NCBI GenBank assembly: GCA_011799875.1
Contig: CM022301.1
Span: 15,687,927-15,751,926, forward strand
Length of the DNA: 64,000 bases
Direction: 5' to 3'
Origin: Thinopyrum elongatum
Lineage: Eukaryota; Streptophyta; Magnoliopsida; Poales; Poaceae
Positions 35,106 through 44,484 of the stretch are shown in pieces; position 1 is the first letter of the stretch; each line of letters opens with the position of its first letter. Made by a program: the position numbers and the translations under genes. The notes under the pieces are model-generated. The model made no database searches. It had not been told where the DNA came from and was given only the letters and a program-made list of their open reading frames with translations.

Positions 35106-35270
35106 GGCTGATACCCGAGACTCCGAGAGTGGAGAGAGTGAGGGAGAGAGGGCTTGTGCTTTGGCGCGCTTCTTAGTGGACGGAATTTAAAAGGGCGGTG
35201 AAGACTGAAGAGTAGAAGTGAAGTAGAGCGCACTCCTGTTGCAGGGACCATGTGCGATGCTCTTATTCCC
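35106..35270 (-). promoter_or_regulatory. Presumed promoter and 5' leader of the PNGase A-like gene
   Basis: Pyrimidine-rich CTCTCTCCCTCACTCTCTCC leader upstream of the ATG, and a TTTTAAAT box (about 35184-35191, minus) about 80 bp upstream of it. Typical of plant genes; inferred from position only. Confidence 0.4.
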
Positions 35271-35624
35271 TTAAGGAGCTAATCAGGTTTGGATTGCAAG
35301 TTTAACTTGGTAGATGCATAGAATGGGTCTCTAAGGTTCACTGACACAGACAGCTGGGGCAGGAAATTATGGTTAGTTTGCTGGACTGACATTTACATGA
35401 AGCCGAACATAGCTTATGTTTTCATGAAATTTGAAGATCAGAAGCAAAAGCATCCAAAATGGCAAGCTTGCTATTTTTGCTCAGAATACGCCTAAAAAAA
35501 CACCTAAAAAGATTTTTTTTTATAGATACAATAATGAAACGAGCAGGACCTCATGGACCACCGCCTCGATCTTTTGCAGGACATAATAAGAAACAGTGGT
35601 CATTGTGGAGCCAGAAGGTCCTAC
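35271..35624. other. Intergenic or intron sequence
   Basis: AT-rich, no coding frame. Directly left of the split exon on the minus strand, so it would be the intron following that exon if the gene model is right. Confidence 0.35.
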
Positions 35625-35693
35625 CTGTCCAATTCTGAATGGCTGAAATGTACTAGGTCCTACAGTAGTATTAGATGAAGTAGGATATTTGTT
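35625..35693 (-). CDS. Unidentified host gene exon, 3' half (split by Pack-MULE)
   Basis: Minus-strand reading NKYPTSSNTTVGPSTFQPFR then IGQ and a GT donor (GGACAG then GTAGGACC). It continues in frame from 44364 across the 9-bp target duplication once the Pack-MULE is removed. Ser/Thr/Pro-rich, family unknown. Confidence 0.5.
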
Positions 35694-35775
35694 GAGATAA
35701 TTCCTTATTTGGCACCAGATAAATGACCCGTTCCTTTCTTGGCCCTCAAAAAAATTTCCTTTCTTATTTGACACT
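35694..35775. repeat. Pack-MULE left TIR, outer part
   Basis: Matches in reverse 44354 down to about 44273 with few differences (gataattccttatttg, gttcctt, cctcaaaaaaattt). The inner part resumes after the CACTA at 43430. Confidence 0.9.
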
Positions 35776-35789
35776 CACTACCAGAATAA

Positions 35790-36550
35790 CCTTATATGCA
35801 GACGGCCTTATATATGCCGACGGCCCGTCGGCATAGAGGGAGCTATGCCGACGGCCTATGGAAAACCGTAGGCGTAGGAAAGCCTACGGCATACCTCCAT
35901 ATATGCCGACGGGGGCCGTAGGCATAGAAAGGCCGTCGGCATACAAATATATATGCCTACGGCAGCTGTAGGCATAGTTTGGCCGTCGGCATAGAGGTGG
36001 CCTTGGTGGCCCTGGCACAGCCGGCGGGTTCACGCCGTCAAACATATGCCGACGGCCCTAACGTCGGCCGTCGGCATACCTCACTGTGACACGTCATCGA
36101 TCCGCGGCACCGTGGGCCCGGAGCTATGCCGACGGTTATGCCGTCGGCATATCTCTGGGCCCACGGTGCCGCGGATAGATGTCGTGGCAGGGAGCTATGC
36201 CGACGGCATAACCGTCGGCATATATACGTTCATTTTTTTAACTTTTTTTCCCCTGTTTTTAATAATAATTTTTTTTTTAAAAAAATAATTAATTAAATTG
36301 AGTTATGCCGACGGCCTAACCTTAGGCATATCTACGTATAATTTTTTTAACTTTTTTTTCCCTGTTTTTAATAATAAAATTCTTTTTAAAAAAAATAATT
36401 AAATTGAGCTATGCCGACGGCCTAACCGTAGGCATATCTACGTATAATTTTTTTAACTTTTTTTCCCTGTTTTTAATAATAAAATTCTTTAAAAAAAATA
36501 ATAATTAACTTGAGCTATGCCGACGGCCTAACCGTAGGCATATCTACGTA
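35790..36550. repeat. CACTA left subterminal repeats
   Basis: Many copies, in both orientations, of tatgccgacggc and its variant tatgcctacggc. These are the likely binding sites of the element's own DNA-binding protein. From 36300 the motif is embedded in a 106-bp tandem unit (starts near 36300, 36406 and 36512) with an AT-rich spacer. Confidence 0.88.
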
Positions 36551-36664
36551 CAATTTTTTTTATTAATTTTTTTAAAATATAATATTTTTTTCAAAAACAA
36601 TTCATTAATTAAATTGTGCCTTATCTATACATAGATACACCACGCGTGTCTCTTGGGCCCAGTT

Positions 36665-38060
36665 TACCGCCCCGTCAACTCTCGCAGGGTTAGGCGGGAC
36701 GGGTATTGTTTAATTTGGTGGTACATATGCCGCCAGGTCTTTCTCCGGGCCCTCCTACACGTCCGGAAGTGCGGTGGCGGGTGTAAGCACGGGCTCCGTG
36801 GTGTGACCCCCCTCACCGACGTCGCCGCCGCCGTCGCACGGAGGGGGGGGGGGGGGAGGGGGAAAGCCAATCGGGCAGTAACGGAGGGAATCGGCGGGAG
36901 TTGTGTCGGACCTTGATCGAAGTGTACCTATGTGGTGGGCTATCACACCCAGGTGGAAATGTCCATCGGTCAAACCCCGTGCGGCGAAAGTCAAAGGCGT
37001 AGACCGCCCGGTCACTCTCCAGGTGACGGGACGGGTGTAGTTTGGGGGGTTAGCTATGCCGCGGGTCTTTAGCGGGGCCTCCTACATGTCCGAGAGTGCG
37101 GTGACAGGTGCAAGCACCCGGCACGCGGCTCCGTGGTGTGACCCCCCTCACCGATGTCGCGCCGCCGTCGCGCGGAGGGGGGGGTAACGGCCACATCGGG
37201 CAGTAACGGAGGGAATCTGCGGTGGGTGTGCCGGACCTTGATCCGAAGTGTACCATGTGCTTGGCTATCACACCCAGGTGAAAATGTCCATCGATCAAAC
37301 CCGTTCGGCGAACGAAAGTCAAAGGCGTAGACCGCCCGGTCAACGGTTCCAGGGTTAGACGGGACGGGTGTAGTTTGGGAGGGTAGCTATGCCGCGAGGT
37401 CTTTAGCTGGGCCCTCCTACACGTCCGGAAGTGCGATGGCAGGTGCAAGCACCCGGCACCGTGCTCAGTGGTGTGACCCCCCTCACCGACGTCGCCGCAG
37501 CCGTCGCACGGAGGGGGGGAACGGCCACTTCGGGCAGTAACGGAGGGAATCTTGCGGTGGGTTGTGTCCGGACCTTCATCCAAAGTGTACCTATGTGCTG
37601 GGCTATCACACCCAGGTGAAAATGTCCATCGGTCAAACCCCGTGCGGCGAAAGTCAAAGGCGTAGCTATGCCCGGTCAACTCTCGCAGGGTTAGACGGGA
37701 CGTGTGTACTGGCGGCTTGGGTCCAGACCGTGTTCGGTGATGTTCCTATGGGTTGACATATCGCAACCAGGTGAAGAGTCCACTGGTCAAAGCATGTCCG
37801 GCCAAAGTCAAAGGGCTAGATCGCCGGGTCAACGGTGCTAGGGTTAGTCCGGTCGGTGGGGCTTCCGAGTGCGGCAATGCCACCGAAACACCGCACCAGG
37901 TCCTCTTGTATGTGTGAAAGTGATGTGGCATGCTCACACGTTCGTCTTGGGGCTCCGGGGTGTGGCCCCCCTCCACGGATGGCAGTGTCGCCGTCACTTG
38001 AAGAGAGGAATCGTGCGCGTCGGTTAGGTTTTAGTCTGGTCAAGGTGCGTCTATGAAACA
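36665..38060. repeat. About 333-bp tandem array inside the CACTA
   Basis: The marker cgggacgggt or cgggacgtgt starts at 36695, 37027, 37360 and 37696, a period of 332-336 bp. Each unit repeats ctcctacacgtccgg, cctcaccgacgtcgcc and tatcacacccaggtg. A fourth, diverged and shortened unit ends near 38060. No reading frame is conserved across units, so this is a repeat and not a coding array. Confidence 0.88.
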
Positions 38061-38179
38061 AAAATATCGCACAGGGTCTTAGGAGAGGAGTGATAGTTGA
38101 TATATTTTAAAAAATAGAACATTTAAAAAATAAATTATAGTTAAACTAATTAAAAAACATTAAAAAAAAACCTATGCCT

Positions 38180-38276
38180 ACGGCTTAACCGTCGGCATAG
38201 GTGGCCACGTGGCCCGACCTGATAAGGCCAGGGCTATGCCGACGGCCTAACCGTCGGCATAGCCCTGACCTTATCC
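38180..38276. repeat. Palindrome of CACTA motifs
   Basis: Around 38222-38274 two arms of about 25 bp (gataaggccagggctatgcc... and its complement) flank a 4-bp centre; each arm includes a tatgccgacgg motif. A further copy pair lies at 38171-38200. Confidence 0.75.
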
Positions 38277-39772
38277 GGATCGGGCGCCCCACCACCGCTC
38301 GCTGCCAGAGTCATTCGACCCACCCGCGCGACCCACCTCTCGCTGCTCCCGCACCGCCGCCGTCCCGCGACCCACCCGCGCCGGCCTGCCGCCGCTTGCT
38401 CCGGCCAGCCGCCGCCGCCTCGTCCCCGCCACCGCCCGGGCCGCCCCGTCCCCGCCACCGCCCGGGGACGTCGCCTCTTCCCCGCCAGCGCGCCGCCCCG
38501 TCCGCCACGCCCGGGCGGTCGACCTACTTCCCTGCCAAGCGCAGCCGCCGACCGCCCACCCGTGAAACCGCGCGGAGGTCGTCGGAGAGGGCGCGCCGCC
38601 CCGCCCCCCCCCCCCCCCACCCCCCCCCCCCCCCCCCCAGCGACGCCGGCCCGTGCCACCAGGAGGCTGTAAGGCCCTCCCCCTCCCCTGCTGCCTGGTG
38701 AGCACCGGCTCCGGCGGTCCGCGTCCTCTGCTACTGATTTTTTTAGCTTTTTTACCTACTATTGTGTGGGATAATAAGTCAATTTGATATAACCTACTGT
38801 TGTCCTGTTCTTCCTGAATGTCGATTGGACCTCCATTAGTCCCAGTAGTTTTACTTGCTTGGAGTTTTATTATTGCTGTCTCCCAATGTACAAATGTACC
38901 GAGTTTGGTTACCATGTTAAGATTACTTATATAATGAACATATACTTCCACGGTGGAGATGATGATATATACTTCGCAGTGGATAGCATTCTTTGTTGGT
39001 CGCATATCCGTGATGAGTGGTTTTTTTGTTCATGATGGTCTTGCTACAAAATAATGATGACATATTTTGACACTTCATGGTCTTGCTAAAAAATAGTATT
39101 TGAGCAAAAATGGAACTTGTTCATTAGGCATTGGTCCGTGATCTAAGTTTTGACACTTGATGATCTAAGTTTTTTTGTCGGTATAATTTACAGGCTTTGT
39201 GTGGGGTGCATATCTTTGGAGTCATCGTCGTCGAAGGCATTGGTCGTGATCTCGTCGTGTTGACTACTTCCTCTACAGCGGAGGGTGAGCTACGAATCCA
39301 CCTATAACCTTGTACAACTCTTTGAATCATGTCACTGATTTTCTTTTCTCGTCAAGGCGCGTAGGGTAGGAGTCTCCCGTCCGAATGGTTGCATCGATAA
39401 CCGCAGCTTTTTCGGATTGTCCGCGTTTCCACGGACAGCCCGAGGATGTGTAGATTGGGTACGTTCTCCATGCTCTACCCCGTTTCGAGACAAAATTTCG
39501 GCGGCGCCTCCCCGTTGTTCTCCGGAGCACATTCTCTCGGCTATTAGCCGAGACGTGTATCTGGAGAACAGTGGGAGGTGCTGCCGAAATTTTGTCTCGG
39601 AACCGGGGTAGACTGGAGAACGTACGCAATCTACACATCCTCGGGTGGGATTAGGACCCATCTTTACCTATTAGAGATGTAGGTGGATTCAACGCGGTAG
39701 AAAATGAAAATTTGATGTGATTAATTTAAGTGAATTCTTAATTATGTTGTGTGGCTTGCAAAAAAGCAGAGG
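38277..39772 (+). other. Presumed 5' untranslated exon and intron of the CACTA gene
   Basis: 38277-38698 is very GC-rich with a C run at 38604-38637 and ends CTGCCTG then GTGAGC, a good donor. The AT-richer stretch to 39764 ends ...aagcag just before the ATG and would be the intron. It contains the long inverted repeat at 39439-39645. The exon/intron call is inferred from splice-like ends only. Confidence 0.45.
39439..39645. repeat. 207-bp imperfect inverted repeat (long hairpin)
   Basis: The left arm from cccgaggatgtgtagattgg pairs with the right arm ending caatctacacatcctcggg. Matching continues through tacgttctcca, gagacaaaatttcgg and ggagaac, giving arms of roughly 90 bp. The central loop holds a small perfect palindrome, ctcggctattagccgag. 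It is transcribable as one stem-loop if the surrounding intron is transcribed. Confidence 0.88.
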
Positions 39773-40318
39773 ATGGCAGATAATCAGTGGATGTACAGTG
39801 GCTTTATCCGTCGGAATCGAGTAACACCAGAGTGGATCGCGAAAACCGATGTGTATTTGAAGGAGATATTCCGTAGGCCAATGAGAATTATCCCACCATG
39901 CCCCTGTGCGAGATGTGCCAGACGTCACCGTAGAAATCAGAAGGACATGACTGACCACCTTCGCATGCACGGATATATGCCAAACTTTGACATGCCGTCG
40001 ATAAACTTAGCCGAGCAGGATCGTGGTAGAGAGGAGGTGATGCGACAACGCATCGATGGTTATGAGGATGACGGGGTCAGGGACATGCTAGATGATGTCA
40101 TCGCTGCAGAAACGGCAAATGCGACACCTTCAGAGAATGAACCGGAGGAGCCGGAGGCAACCGCGAAGGCCTTCTTGCAGGTCTTGGCCTCTTCGAAGAA
40201 ACCTCTTTATCACAGGGAGGTCGAGGGAGAGGTGCCCCTAGAGGAGGAGGGGGCGGTGGGAGAGCCCCTAGAGGGCGAGGGGGTCGCGGCCAGAAACAGC
40301 GCACCCTCACCGACTTAG
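39773..40318 (+). pseudogene. Transposase-associated domain fragment (N-terminus of a TNP2-like protein)
   Basis: Start MADNQWMYSGFIRRNRVTPE. Residues about 5-70 carry the plant transposase-associated domain with CPCARC and a following HLRMHGYMPNF, a zinc-binding pattern normally found at the start of CACTA TNP2 transposases. The frame continues through an acidic region to ASSKKPLYH, the usual approach to the catalytic domain. It then runs out of frame into the TNPA-like gene and stops at 40316-40318. The catalytic Transposase_21 domain is missing. I infer an internal deletion that fused the two genes. Confidence 0.75.
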
Positions 40319-42516
40319 GGGTGTTGTCTTCGAGGCCCTCCTCTAGTGAGGTACCCTCCTCTAGTGAGGTACCCTCTTACGAGGAGGAGGAGGAGGACGA
40401 CGAGGTTCAGGAGGAGGAGGAGGAGGAGGCGGAGGTTCGAGATGGGGCCGAGGAGGAGGAGGAGGAGGAGGTTCAGGAGGGGGCCGAGGATGAGGAGGAG
40501 GAGGCAGGCGAGGAGGATGGTGGTGGCGGGGATGATGGTGCTGGCGGGGAGGGGGGTGGCAACAGCAAGGGGTGGCTGCGTGGTAACGCAAAGCTACCAA
40601 AGCAGGTTCCTACTACTGAGGAGCAGAAGTGGCTCATTGAGCCCACGGGGAAAGAGTAAGTGTCACTTTATAATAATTTCATTATTTTGCTTGTCACATG
40701 TTCATTCCGGTTGTTATTTATTTTGCTTGTCACATGCTAATAGTTCATTCTTTTGCAGCAACTGGATATATTCTAAAGGGGTCCGTATTCCCAACGGCCT
40801 CATCACCGTCTTGCTGAAGTTATATTGGCCGGGGTTGTACTGTCCGGATCCAGTCAGGCACCCGGACCATCGGGTTTTGGCCACGAGCTGGGACCACTGG
40901 GTAGCGGCCCTCCACGCGGAGCATGAGACCCATGCCAAGGCCGTGATCACTACTTTCTGGGTGAGTTCTCTTCAGAAGCACAAGTCCATTCTAGTTTCAT
41001 GAATGATTTAACTCATGGCTTCTTCCATTCTTGTTTCATGCATGATTGTAGAAATTTTATCGAGTTCTTCCGGAGCACAAGGCCAGAGCCGACCAGATCG
41101 TGCTGCGCCAATGCAAGAAGAAGGCCCGCCAGATGCAGTACGAGGTGCGCTATGTGGCCATCTCGACATACTATCACGACGCTCTTGGTGTGAAGATGAC
41201 CAAGGAAGAAGCGCGGAGGACGGGCATTACCTTGGAGAGGGACCAGTACTTGGCGGTAAGTATAAAAGATTTTTCATTCCGATGTTTGTGGTACATTTTA
41301 CCGTTTCGTGTTGACATGCCATTATGCTTTCATTATGTAGGTGTTTCCAAATTGGTGTTATGGAAAAGACGAGTCTTGGGCGGCATTGGTGGATGTTTGG
41401 TGTGATACGGATGGAGACTGGGCGGCTACGAGCATCAAAAACAAGGCTAACCGAGGGACGGAGGGAGTACATGCTCAGGGAAACCGAAACCACTTTCTCC
41501 ACAAGGCACTTCATGTATGACTAACCTCATCGAAACATTCTTCTTCTATTTACTTTCTTATGTATGACTAACCTCTGTTTGGTGGTGCAGGAGGAGAAAC
41601 TGAAGCGTTCGCTCTCACACATGGAGGCGTGGGAGATCGCCCATATGCGGAGGAGCCCCAAGCCTGGCGAGTCCAAGTACTACGGCAACACCGCAGAGAA
41701 GAAGCAGGTCTACTCTCAGGAGTATCTCAGGTTACATCCTGGCACATCTGACCCCATGAGTGCAGATCTGGACGAGAGGGTGGTGGTTGGCATGGGGCCC
41801 AGGAGGCACGGTCGGCAGCCGGTTCTCGATGCTGTTATCACTCCTACTATCTCCTACACGCAGCTCCGAGCTATCGACCCGAGCCTGAGCCAGCGCACAC
41901 CCATGACCAGTGCGCAGTCACAGGCCCTCTTTCAGGAGCGGCAATCTGTAAGTATTTTTCCTCTTATCTACATTGCTCACTTTATTTTCCAGCATTGAGA
42001 TGTTTATGAGTTCCATCATGTCATACCGTAGGCCTACATGGAGTACACACGCCAGGAGACCATGGCGTGGCACACGAGACTTCATGCACACCATGAGCAG
42101 AACAATGCCAGGATACAACGCGCTCTTGAGGAGATGGCGGCCGGACGGGTTCCTCAATTGCAAGCAGCACCACCTCCTCCAACACAACCAACGCTGCTTA
42201 CCTTTGAGGAGTTTGTGGCACAGCAGCACGATGGCCCCTCGCCGGTATGTACATCCCTAAACTATTCACCCAAAGCATATCATGCCTTTCAACACAGTCA
42301 TATATCCCGTTAATATGTCTTTTCAACATCCAGGGAACCGGTGGATCAACCGTTGGCGGTGGTCTTCGCAGCACTCCCGAGTCACGGAGCCCGACCACTC
42401 CGATCCACAGAGGCGGAGGTGGAGGCAGTCTTGGCGGTAGCGCTGCCTGTGACGACCTGGGCTTCAGCGGTCTTGGCGGTGACGACCTTCGCGGTGCTCG
42501 ACATCCTGCCGCTTAA
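40204..42516 (+). CDS. TNPA-like CACTA protein (Ptta/En/Spm plant transposase family), 7 exons
   Basis: Exons, each with GT..AG borders and kept frame: to 40655, 40759-40960, 41052-41255, 41341-41514, 41591-41947, 42032-42244, 42334-42516 (TAA). Exon 1 is Gly/Arg-rich, then a long Glu/Asp run. Exon 2 has NWIYSKGVRIPNGLITVLLK, exon 3 KKKARQMQYEVRYVAIS, and exon 4 VFPNWCYGKDESWAALVD with the NKANRG motif typical of the Ptta/En/Spm family. Exons 5-6 hold a basic then heptad-like helix (YTRQETMAWHTRLHAHHEQ). The tail is Gly-rich. Such proteins bind subterminal repeats and help transposition. All exons are open, so the protein could still be made, but no ATG starts the first exon: its frame opens at 40141 inside the TNP2 fragment. 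Confidence 0.8.
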
Positions 42517-42810
42517 GACTTTTGGTTACTTGTGTGCTTATGCTTATGTCTTTTAGATGACTTGTGTGTGGTGATGATGATGATAAACTTGTGGTCTTTG
42601 ATGGTCCTTTAGATGACTTGTGTGCTTCTTTATATGCTTATGCTTATATTTATGTTGATTGTGATGATGCTTATGCATATATTGTTGTGACGGTGCCGGA
42701 TGATACTTAGATGTGTTCTATATGTGTATTTCCATCATATATATCTGCTGTATATTTGAATTGAATTGATATGAAAACAAATAGGAAAAAGAAGAAAAAA
42801 AATCAAATAA
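42517..42810 (+). other. 3' flank of the CACTA gene
   Basis: AT-rich, T-rich sequence with repeated atgcttatgctt-like words, presumably the 3' untranslated region. No further gene seen. Confidence 0.5.
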
Positions 42811-42811
42811 T

Positions 42812-43426
42812 AACTATGCCGACGGCCTAACCGTAGGCATAGCCCTGGCCTGAGCACCCAGTTGCTGACACGTGGCAGATATGCCTACGGCCTAGCCGTC
42901 GGCATAGTTTCAAACTATGCCGACGGCCAGGCCGTAGGCATAGCCCTGCCCCATGAGAGCCCAGCTGCTGACACGTGGCAGGGCTATGCCTACAGCCTAG
43001 CCGTCGGCATAGTTTCAAACTATGCCGACAGCTAGGCCGTAGGCATAGCCCTGTCCCACGAGCAAGGGCTACTCGCCACGTGGCAGGGCTATGCCTACGG
43101 CCTGGCCGTCGGCATAGTTTGAAACTATGCCGACAGCCAGGCCGTAGGCATAGCCCTGCCACGTGGCGAGCAGCCCTTGGTTGCCGTTTGACGTTAGGCG
43201 GGAACGTTGCCGACGGCCCGGGCCGTCGGCATAGATGTACGGACACCGTCGGCATAGGACCTATGCCGACGGCCTTTCTATGCCGACGGGCTTCCGGGCT
43301 ACGCCGACGTATATTATGCCGACGGCCCGATGCCGACGGGGGCCGTCGGCATAGGCCTATCCCGACGGTTTTTCAGGGCTATGCCGACGGCTCGGGCCGT
43401 CGGTATAGGGGTCGATTCCGGTAGTG
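42812..43426. repeat. CACTA right subterminal repeats
   Basis: Dense tatgccgacggc/gccgtaggcata pairs in alternating orientation, with a repeated gacacgtggcag spacer (42865, 42970 and as cgccacgtggcag near 43074). Unit spacing is near 55-110 bp. Mirrors the left end. Confidence 0.88.
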
Positions 43427-43429
43427 ACT

Positions 43430-43570
43430 GACTTCAACTTTCGTTCCTAAATTGACACTCTATTCGATTTTCCATCCTACTACCGCTAAATTCCCTGCGA
43501 AAAGATGTTTTTGCCCCTATGGGCCCCACCACCCTTCTCCCTCCTCTCCTCTCCTTCCCCACTGCTCCAC
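43430..43570. repeat. Pack-MULE left TIR, inner part
   Basis: cttcaactttcgttcctaaa through tcctctcctctccttcc matches, in reverse complement, about 44272 down to 44135. Confirms that the CACTA landed inside the TIR. Confidence 0.85.
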
Positions 43571-43579
43571 ACCGTGGTC

Positions 43580-43714
43580 ATGGCCGTCCTCTTCGCCATC
43601 GCGACAGCGCAGGCCCCAGGTGCGTCCCCGATGCCGGTGCCCCGGGCGCAGCCCCCTGCGACCCCATCGCCGCCGCCGCCGCCTCCCATGGCCCCGGCAT
43701 CACCCCCCGCATAG
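43580..43714 (+). pseudogene. Captured arabinogalactan-peptide-like fragment
   Basis: 44 codons: MAVLFAIATAQAPGASPMPV and on, with a hydrophobic start followed by Ala/Pro/Ser-rich sequence typical of arabinogalactan peptides (cell-surface glycopeptides). No GPI-anchor tail is present before the stop. Lies inside the Pack-MULE on the plus strand. Low-complexity resemblance only, so the identity is tentative. Confidence 0.45.
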
Positions 43715-43949
43715 GCCCGGCGACCCCTCTGCTCCACACCGGCCTGCCGGCCGCCGTGCCCCCACGGGAGGCCTCACCGGAGGCCGAGCCCCGTGGGCGG
43801 CCATGTCATGTCACGGCGGCCATCTCAGAAGTAGGCCGCGGTGGCTGCCGCGACAGCGGCCACCAGGGCGAAGGCGGGGGCAACCTGGACACGGTGGCGA
43901 AGGTGGAGGAGGATGAGCACCCCCGTGGGGTCAGCGACACCGTTCCAGG

Positions 43950-44140
43950 CGAAGGTGGTGGAGGAGGAGCACGCGACGCCGTTTCAGGCGCAGGGGTCCG
44001 CGGCGGTGGCGTCCCAGTTGGCGAGCGACCCGTGGGGTCCTGGACGACCGCCGCCTTGAACGCTAGCAGCGCCTGGCCGTCCGGGGTGAGTGCCTCGGCG
44101 GTGGAGAGGAGAAGAAGGAGAAGGAGCGCCAGGTCGGTGT
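43950..44140 (-). pseudogene. Captured LRR receptor kinase N-terminal fragment
   Basis: Minus strand: a Leu-rich signal peptide (LALLLLLLLSTAEA), then LTPDGQALLAFKAAVVQDPT, and after a one-base frameshift near 44028 SLANWDATAADPCA followed by TGA where Trp is expected. This is the LRRNT_2 capping domain that begins many plant leucine-rich-repeat receptor kinases. No LRR units or kinase follow, so it is a captured exon fragment in the Pack-MULE. Confidence 0.85.
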
Positions 44141-44354
44141 GGAGCAGAGGGAGAGGGAGAGGAGAGGAGGGAGAAGAGTGTGGAGCAGGGGCAAAATCGT
44201 CTTTTCGCCGGAAATTTAACGGTTGTAGGATGGAAATCGAACAGAGTGTCAATTTGAGAATGAAAGTTGAAGTCTGTGTCAAATATGGAAGGAAAAAAAT
44301 TTGAGGCCAGGAAGGAACGGATCATTTGTCTGGTGTCAAATAAGGAATTATCTC
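44135..44354. repeat. Pack-MULE right TIR
   Basis: Reverse complement of the left TIR halves. Ends ttatctc at 44354, followed by the duplicated atatttgtt. Confidence 0.88.
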
Positions 44355-44484
44355 ATATTTGTTGCTCTCCTCAGTGGCCCTGGTATCTGAAGTGGTGGCT
44401 GACTGGGTGGGCAACTTCGCGTTGCTTTGCTTTGGGGGCTGGCGGTTCTGAATGATTCCCTTCCCTCTGATTGGGATGGTGCGC
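44355..44484 (-). CDS. Unidentified host gene exon, 5' half (split by Pack-MULE)
   Basis: Minus strand: acceptor TTATTACAG at 44485-44493, then RTIPIRGKGIIQNRQPPKQS...RATEES, joining NKYPTSS at 35693 across the duplication (44355-44363 counted once). The joined exon is 190 nt and open. A plausible preceding exon lies to the right: VLKQDAHLPRQIVC up to about 44513, with AG|GTATAA as donor and GCTAGCAG as acceptor before it, and the phases agree. No family recognised. Confidence 0.5.

Larger units (their letters stand above)
35776..43426 (+). mobile_element. CACTA (En/Spm-type) transposon
   Basis: 7651 bp, begins CACTACCAGAATAACC and ends with the reverse complement of CACTACCGGAATCGACC. The 3-bp duplication act is at 35773-35775 and 43427-43429. 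Both ends are packed with tatgccgacggc/gccgtcggcata motifs. It encodes a transposase-associated domain fragment and a complete-looking TNPA-like gene but no TNP2 catalytic core, so it looks non-autonomous. Confidence 0.95.
35694..44354. mobile_element. Pack-MULE carrying two gene fragments, split by a CACTA element
   Basis: Terminal inverted repeats of roughly 220 bp. The left one starts gagataattccttatttggc and the right one ends with its reverse complement at 44354. The 9-bp duplication atatttgtt flanks it at 35685-35693 and 44355-44363, the Mutator hallmark. Without the CACTA insertion (35776-43429) it is about 1.0 kb. The interior has no transposase but holds captured fragments of an LRR receptor kinase (minus) and an arabinogalactan-like peptide (plus). 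It was presumably mobilised in trans. Confidence 0.92.

Noticed and set aside
38234..39005. Long glycine/arginine-rich minus-strand open frames
   Set aside because: Antisense readings of the GC-rich CACTA leader with C runs; no splice or start support.
40321..40659. Acidic EEE-rich open frame as an independent protein
   Set aside because: Continuous with the Gly/Arg-rich stretch before it and spliced to downstream exons; it is exon 1 of the TNPA-like gene.
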